Assembly: GCF_002234675.1 (NCBI RefSeq)
Contig: NC_019867.2
Location: forward strand, 32,430,614 to 32,494,613
Direction of reading: 5' to 3'
Origin: Oryzias latipes
Taxonomy: Eukaryota; Chordata; Actinopteri; Beloniformes; Adrianichthyidae
DNA: 64,000 nucleotides
Shown here: positions 58,511 to 64,000 of the stretch, piece by piece
Numbering within the stretch: position 1 is the first letter of the stretch
How the letters are laid out: every line of letters starts with the position of its first letter
Notes under the pieces: model-generated
Told to the model about the DNA's origin: nothing
The model's input: the letters and a program-made list of their open reading frames with translations, nothing else
Databases searched by the model: none
Position numbers and translations under genes: made by a program

Positions 58511-61500
58511 TGTAGGCTGTTGTGTTTTTGCTGTTTGTCGTGGATTTATCTGTTGATGAGTTTCTACACTTTGCTGCTTTTAGAAATTAAAGTTGTCATT
58601 TTTATCTGTCACTTGTGACTTCTCCTTCAGCCGAAACCCCTTGTGACGAATCGATGCACTGAATCCATTTCCCCAGCCGGCTGCATGCTTGCGCACACAC
58701 ACCTCCCCAAACAAAGACAAACACGCCGTCTCTTTGTTGTACGGAGGCCCGATCGGGAAACTGCAGCCAGTGAGCTAAAACACTGAAGCGAAAGAATTAA
58801 CATTCCAATTAAAATCTCATTAGACTTTGATTTGCCAGATAATTATCCTCGTGTGCCGCTGTTCTCTGGACTATTGTGATTTGATGAGGTGTGTTATAGT
58901 AATTACCTGGCTAGTTGTGTGACAACTAGAGAAAAGAAAGTCAATTTTGTTTGTTCTTGTAATCCATGTTTTAGTCCAACCTGAGCTGTAAATAATTGTT
59001 TTTTATTCTTAATGAGGTGAGAAAAGAAACATGACCAGAATTCAGATGTGGATATTTTCAGTGAAAGCACTAAATTCATAACAAAACTAAGTGCTATTGT
59101 TCTTCTCACACTTTGAAAGCCTGTAATGAAGTTGATTCTGTGCACACTTAGCAACCCTTTAACAGCAAAAAGGTTCCTTTTAAAGCTGAGTTTTTTATTT
59201 AGAGGACAGATCTGAACATCCGTCTTAACTTTCTTATTAATAGGTGTTTGTGTCTGTTTTCGTGTGTTTGTTCTGTAGTTTCTTGGGGTTTTGGAGGTTC
59301 AGGTCCCGTTCAGTTTTGGGCTTTTCTCTTCCCGCAGCAGGTTTGAGCGTTGAGCTGTTTTCTGAAACCTGGTTTTGCTTCTTGATCTGTTTTTACACTT
59401 GATCATTTTTCCTCCTTTCACATTTTGCCCTATAAAGAAAACTTCTTTCTTGTTTGTCTTTTCAGTTTTATTTTCTCATTAGGCCGACGATTTCCTTCTT
59501 CTTTGCTTGTTTTTTTAGTGAGGAACCAGTTTGGAGTGAATCAAAAAGCACAATATGCCGATGTTTTGTGGTTTTATCTCACAGAAGTCCAAAGTTTGCA
59601 CTGTCATCCATCAGGACATGACCCGTTCTCCAAACTGGATCACCACTTTCCTCTTTGGTCTTTACTGTTTCTTCTCTGCCACCGAGTCTCTCTGAAAACC
59701 AGTTCAGGAGCTGACACTCCCTTTGGAAACATTTCAACGGACCCACCTTCACGTTTACCACAAGTCACGATTATTTGAAGTATTTGTAGTCCCAGTTATA
59801 ATCAACATTTCATGGGTAATTCCAGAAATAAAAGGATTGACGGCTCATGAAGAACAGAGATTGGATTTTGACACACCAGTGACATACCTTCATATGTATG
59901 AGCAGAACTGCAGTAAACAAGGGAAATCCTATAATTCCAACATTTGTAGCAGCAGATTCAGGTAAACCAGGTAGAGCTCTCAACAGCCGTTGTGTAATTA
60001 ACCCCCCCCCCCAAATCCATCTGCAACACGTTACTCTTGCGTTGTTTGAGGAGGGCTGATGGGATGAGACACAGCCAGGAATTTCCTGCCTTTCCTGGAG
60101 AAACCCACCTGATTGTGTTCATCTAACCTGCGGGGAAGTTTGTCAGAAACACAGGAGCTATGAAATGAAGTGATGCTTCTACAGTAAATAGACACAACTG
60201 TGAAAACATTTGCATGATCTGCCTTGGTTTTCCTTTGCAGACTTTTGGACCGCTGCGCTGCCACATGGTCATGCTGCATTTCATCAGACGGTGCAGCTCC
60301 GCCGGTGGAGAGCAGCTTTCCTTTCTCTCAGCTCCACCGTTGGCTTTAGGAGTCTGGCTCTGGTGGAAGAAGAAGGCCACTAAATCATCCAGATTTGGGG
60401 ATTAGAAGCCCTCCACAGTGAATATAAAGACACCTGTAGTCTAAATGCAAAGATAAGTAAGCGGAATCTGTGAGCTTTGGAAACCTGCACCACAAAGGAA
60501 ACACGAGTGAGCTTTTCTTCTTCTGTTCTCCTCACTGTGGCCTGATAAAACGAAGGAACTGATGGAGGCAGAGAAGAAAGTCAACTAAAAGCGTCTTCAG
60601 GAGTTCTGCAGCGGCGGTCAAGCTGGGAGAAAACTTCCATCTACACGTCAGAATATTCAGAATTTACAGGGAAAGGTGTACGAAAAAAAATATTTATATT
60701 TCTCTGAGTGATTTAAGACTGTGGAATCGTTTGAATACATACAAATCCATTTCTTCAGCATCCACTGCACATGTTCATCTGTGACGGAAAACAAACTTAT
60801 TTTAAATCACATTTCTGCTTCACCGTTTTCTTTTTGTTGTATGAAAATATGTTGCTTTTAAATCCTAACATTCAAAAAGTCCAAATATGTAAAATAATCA
60901 TTTAAATTTTGTCCAAACAGACAGAACCAGACATTGCTGCTATGATCCACAGGGGTCAACCGGGGTCGACATGTCCTCTGCATCCGTTTCTCTCATCGTT
61001 TTGTTTCCGGTGAACATCCATGTACCTCATCTTTCTTCTTCCTGTTTTGAAAACCTCTTTTAACTCGGGATGAATACAAAAATGTACAAAATTATCACAA
61101 CATGAAACCTTATCGCAAGTTTGCATGCAGTTCTTTTGCGCATGCGTCGTTCTGAGACCTTTATGTGCTCTCGGAAGAAAAAAGAAACAAGGTGAAGAAA
61201 ACACGATTAAAGCTTAAATACAAAACACGTTGTTTTCTCGTGAGTCTCTTTCCTTTGCTGTTATTCTGGGGTTTAAATGTTACATGTCGATCATTACAGG
61301 AAGGCTGAGTTACCCAATGGACAGGGTTGTGGGTGAAATACAGCTGCGGTCCTGAGTATTTCTGTCTCACGAGCGACAAAACATCTGTCTGTATGATGAC
61401 ATCTGTGAATATGATGCGCTGGACAAATCATTTTTTATGAACATGTTCTCATCTAAAAGTCCATTTTAGTTATTTAACAATGGTAAAAACTTTTTTCCAC

Positions 61501-62192
61501 TAAAAAACCTTGAAGCCAGCACCGGTTGTCAAATGTACGAGCTTCCTGTGGACCCGTGAAGGCAGCCGAACTTTTCCTGAAGTTGTCCCGTTAGCGGATG
61601 CGACCTCTTTCTTCAGACTCGGTCGGTTCTGGAGGACTCTGTCTTCTGGGTACGGCGGGTTCCGGCGGGTCCGGGGAGCGGCTCCGTGACTCAGAGACAT
61701 GTAGAAATCCAGCCGCTGACGTCGTTGCGGGGTTTCCCTAAATGCTGCACCGCGGTCAAGTGAGCCGACATCTGCGGAAGCGCGGTCACGCCAGCCGTCA
61801 CTGACTTTTAGCATGCGCGTTTACATCATAGTTTACGGTACACACACCCAGCGAGCTGGAAAGACGGCATAAAGCGCTGATATCACCCATGTCACTGTTA
61901 TACCCATTATAGAAATTACATGTACTGTACTCTGAAATAAATGAGAGTTATTGCATGCCCTGTATCGTTATTTGATGTACAAATGTATTCATTTGGATTG
62001 CATGTCTGTTCATTCCATAATAAACTACCAGAAATAACGTGTTTTGTCTGAAATATAATAATCAGACAGATTCTAAAAGTGAGATTCAACACTGACAAGA
62101 GTGTTTTGTGGGTTGTTGAGCATGACATGGAATGGAATCAAGCAGAAATGAAGAAACTCCAAGTAAATTCACATCTGGTCCTGTCAACTCTT
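58511..62192. other. Gene-poor interval upstream of antxr2
   Basis: No gene is recognised. 58790-58920 is rich in homeodomain-type sites (caattaaa, agataattat, gtaattacc). 61540-61860 is CpG-rich (tgacgtcgttgcgg, cggcgggtccgg) and could be a displaced promoter for the gene that starts at 63175, but the intervening satellite makes this uncertain. Confidence 0.45.
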
Positions 62193-63181
62193 TCTAAAGT
62201 TGCTTCATTTAAGGTGACACAAAACTTTCACTGGATTATTGTTGGTAATGATGTTCACTAATATCACAGCAAGTTTGATGAAAAATGACTGGAGAATATT
62301 AGAGATATTAAAGTTATAGAACATTTTGGGTCTCCTCATTCACAGACAGTGTGTAATATGTAAACCTTACAAAATGCTACTTCTTTCAAAGGTGACGCAA
62401 AACTTTCACTGGATTATTGTTGGGAATAATGTTCACTAACATCACACTAAATTCGATGAAAATTGACTGTAGAAAAGTAAAGATATTAAAGTTATAAAAC
62501 AATCTGGGTTTCCTCATTCACAGGCAGTGTGTAATATGTAAACCTTACAAAATGCTACTTCTGTCAAAGGTGACGCAAAACTTTCACTGGATTATTGTTG
62601 GGAATAATGTTCACTAACATCACAGCAAGTTTGATGAAAAATGACTGGAGAATATTAGAGATATTAAAGTTATAGAACAATTTGGGTCTCCTCATTTACA
62701 GACACTGTGTAATATGTAAACCTTAAAAAATGCTACTTCTTTCAAAGGTGACGCAAAACTTTCACTGGATTATTGTTGGGAATAATGTTCACTAACATCA
62801 CAGCAAGTTTGAAGAAATTTGACTGGAGAAAATTAAAGATATTGACATTATAGTACACCTAAGCATCCTGCCTTGACAGATAAAGTAAAACATGTGAACC
62901 ATCCAAAATACCACTTTTTTCAAAGGTGACGCAAAAATTTCACTGGATTATGGTTGATAATGATGTTCATGATCATCACAGCAAGTTTGAAGAAATTTGA
63001 CTGTAGAAAAGTAAAGATATTAAAGTTATAAAACAATTTGGGTCTCCTCATTCTCAGGCAGTCAGTAATATGTAAACTTTACAAAATGCTACTTCTGTCA
63101 AAGGTGACACAAAACTTCCACTGGATTATTGTTGGTAAGGATGTCCATGATCATTACAGCAAGTTTGAAGGAAAATGACTG
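62193..63181 (+). repeat. 178-bp satellite array, about 5.5 monomers
   Basis: The landmark ggtgac(a/g)caaaa recurs at 62213, 62391, 62569, 62747, 62925 and 63103, exactly 178 bases apart each time. Monomers contain tggattattgttgg, atcacagcaagtttga, aatgactg and atattaaagttata and differ by scattered substitutions but no net indels. The last monomer stops inside aaaatgactgg at about 63181, where antxr2 exon 1 coding sequence begins. Confidence 0.96.
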
Positions 63182-63332
63182 GAAAAAAGTTTTGGCGGCC
63201 TTCTCCAGGGAAGGGGAACCGGTGGGCTCCCGCCGCCCTGACGCTGCTCTGCCTGGGCTTGGTGGCGTCATGCTGCGGCGCGGACGAGGCGTCCTGTCAC
63301 GGAGCGTACGACCTCTACTTTGTCCTGGACAG
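63175..63332 (+). CDS. antxr2: Anthrax toxin receptor 2-like, exon 1 only (partial)
   Basis: This exon encodes an N-terminal signal peptide and the first strand of the von Willebrand A domain of a type I membrane receptor. In vertebrates that receptor binds collagen and laminin matrix and is also used by a bacterial toxin. From the ATG at 63175 the frame gives 52 codons plus 2 bases: a basic N-terminus, a hydrophobic core (APAALTLLCLGLVAS), a cysteine, then AYDLYFVLD, followed by the donor AG|GTAAGG at 63333. That VWA start and splice position fit ANTXR1/2. I prefer antxr2 because prdm8 is the neighbour. The next exons (with the MIDAS DxSxS) lie outside the window. An in-frame TGA is at 63166-63168, so 63175 is the only in-frame ATG, and it lies in the last satellite monomer. 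Confidence 0.75.
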
Positions 63333-64000
63333 GTAAGGGGGTCGAGGCCCCCTCCTCGGGGGATCGGGTGGGGCTTCTGGCCACAGTGAAGGGGGGGGGG
63401 GGGGGGGGGGGGGGGGCATGGTCACGAGGAGACCGCTGAAGGCGACTCAAACTGTATCATGGACGTGCTTCAAACACCTGCTCGTTTCTGGGGCTGCGTG
63501 ACGTCACACACCCCACCCGCTGCACCTGACCCTCGCTTAACCCATGCACAGCTGGTTGGGGGTCCGAACCGTAGACCGTATGTGAACTGGACTCGGTGTG
63601 TGACCCCTCCCTCTTGTTTTCCAAACAGGAAGTACCTTCTAGAGAAATAATCAGCTGTTTCTCGTTCTATTGGTCAGAGGAAACATTCTTGCTCTGATTC
63701 CCCATTTAAACTTCTGTTCATTTTATTCCTGATACTTTTCCAAGTTGCGGTTTCCCATAATAAAGTAGGTGGTGCCCTCTGGCCCCCACCTCAAATGTTC
63801 ATGATTTTATGTTGCTTGCTTTCAAGTGGTAGGGGCGTGGCCTTCCAGCAAGCTCACTCCTGATTTGAGTGGTTGCCATAGAAACAAGGGCTCAGACTGC
63901 CTCGCACCAGTCACTGCTTACTGTCTTCCTCTGGCTCCAACATGGCGGCGTCCGTATTGCTAAAAAATGGCAATTTAATTGACTTGAAATGGTTGGAGCC
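63333..64000 (+). other. Start of antxr2 intron 1
   Basis: Begins with a good donor (GTAAGG) and contains a 26-base G tract at 63391-63416. The right edge (about 63840-64000; ggttgccatagaaacaaggg, tccaacatggcggcgtcc) reads like a dispersed fish repeat, but its ends are outside the window. No second exon was found. Confidence 0.6.

Noticed and set aside
63601..63660. Second antxr2 exon after ttgttttccaaacag
   Set aside because: The acceptor looks fair, but the following codons do not continue a VWA domain and reach a stop within a few residues.

Overview
This window looks like ray-finned (teleost) fish genomic DNA. It carries two spliced vertebrate gene models together with typical teleost repeats: L2/Rex-type LINEs, a Harbinger element, a Tc1-like element, a Gypsy-type solo LTR, tRNA-derived SINEs, and many micro- and minisatellites. 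Species cannot be fixed from the sequence alone.

Layout. About 1-2.17 kb is unassigned. From 2.18 to 10.43 kb there is a 17-bp tandem-repeat array, interrupted by two LINEs: A on the minus strand with a 982-codon open reading frame (5227-8409), and B on the plus strand, 5'-truncated (9113-10292). Both sit in the same 5-bp duplicated target, gaatg. From 12 to 15.1 kb is a nest: a GC-rich dispersed repeat split by a Harbinger element with a CAG duplication, then a truncated LTR and a degenerate tRNA-Val-like gene. A gutted Tc1-like element lies at 17.0-18.7 kb, a 503-bp solo LTR at 19.8-20.3 kb, nine identical 17-bp units at 21.9 kb, and a SINE at 23.0 kb.

The first host gene is prdm8 (26.6-28.5 kb, minus strand, three coding exons, 564 aa). 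A CpG-rich upstream region reaches about 30.6 kb. From there to 62 kb I see no protein-coding gene that I can support. This interval holds a second copy of the GC-rich repeat, a 1-kb TG array, a 3.8-kb ATCC array that runs into the 3' end of a SINE, a 32-bp minisatellite flanked by a 14-bp direct repeat, L2-type LINE fragments, perfect hairpins and a few candidate conserved noncoding blocks.

The second host gene begins at the right edge. Exon 1 of an antxr2-like gene (plus strand, 63175-63332) abuts a 178-bp satellite array, and its only in-frame ATG lies inside the last satellite monomer. The divergent prdm8 / antxr2 pair matches the PRDM8-ANTXR2 neighbourhood of other vertebrates, which supports both calls. 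The gene-poor interval between them would be the natural place for prdm8 regulatory DNA.

Most long open frames in the window are by-products of tandem repeats whose period is not a multiple of three, or of low-complexity DNA, and are not annotated as genes.
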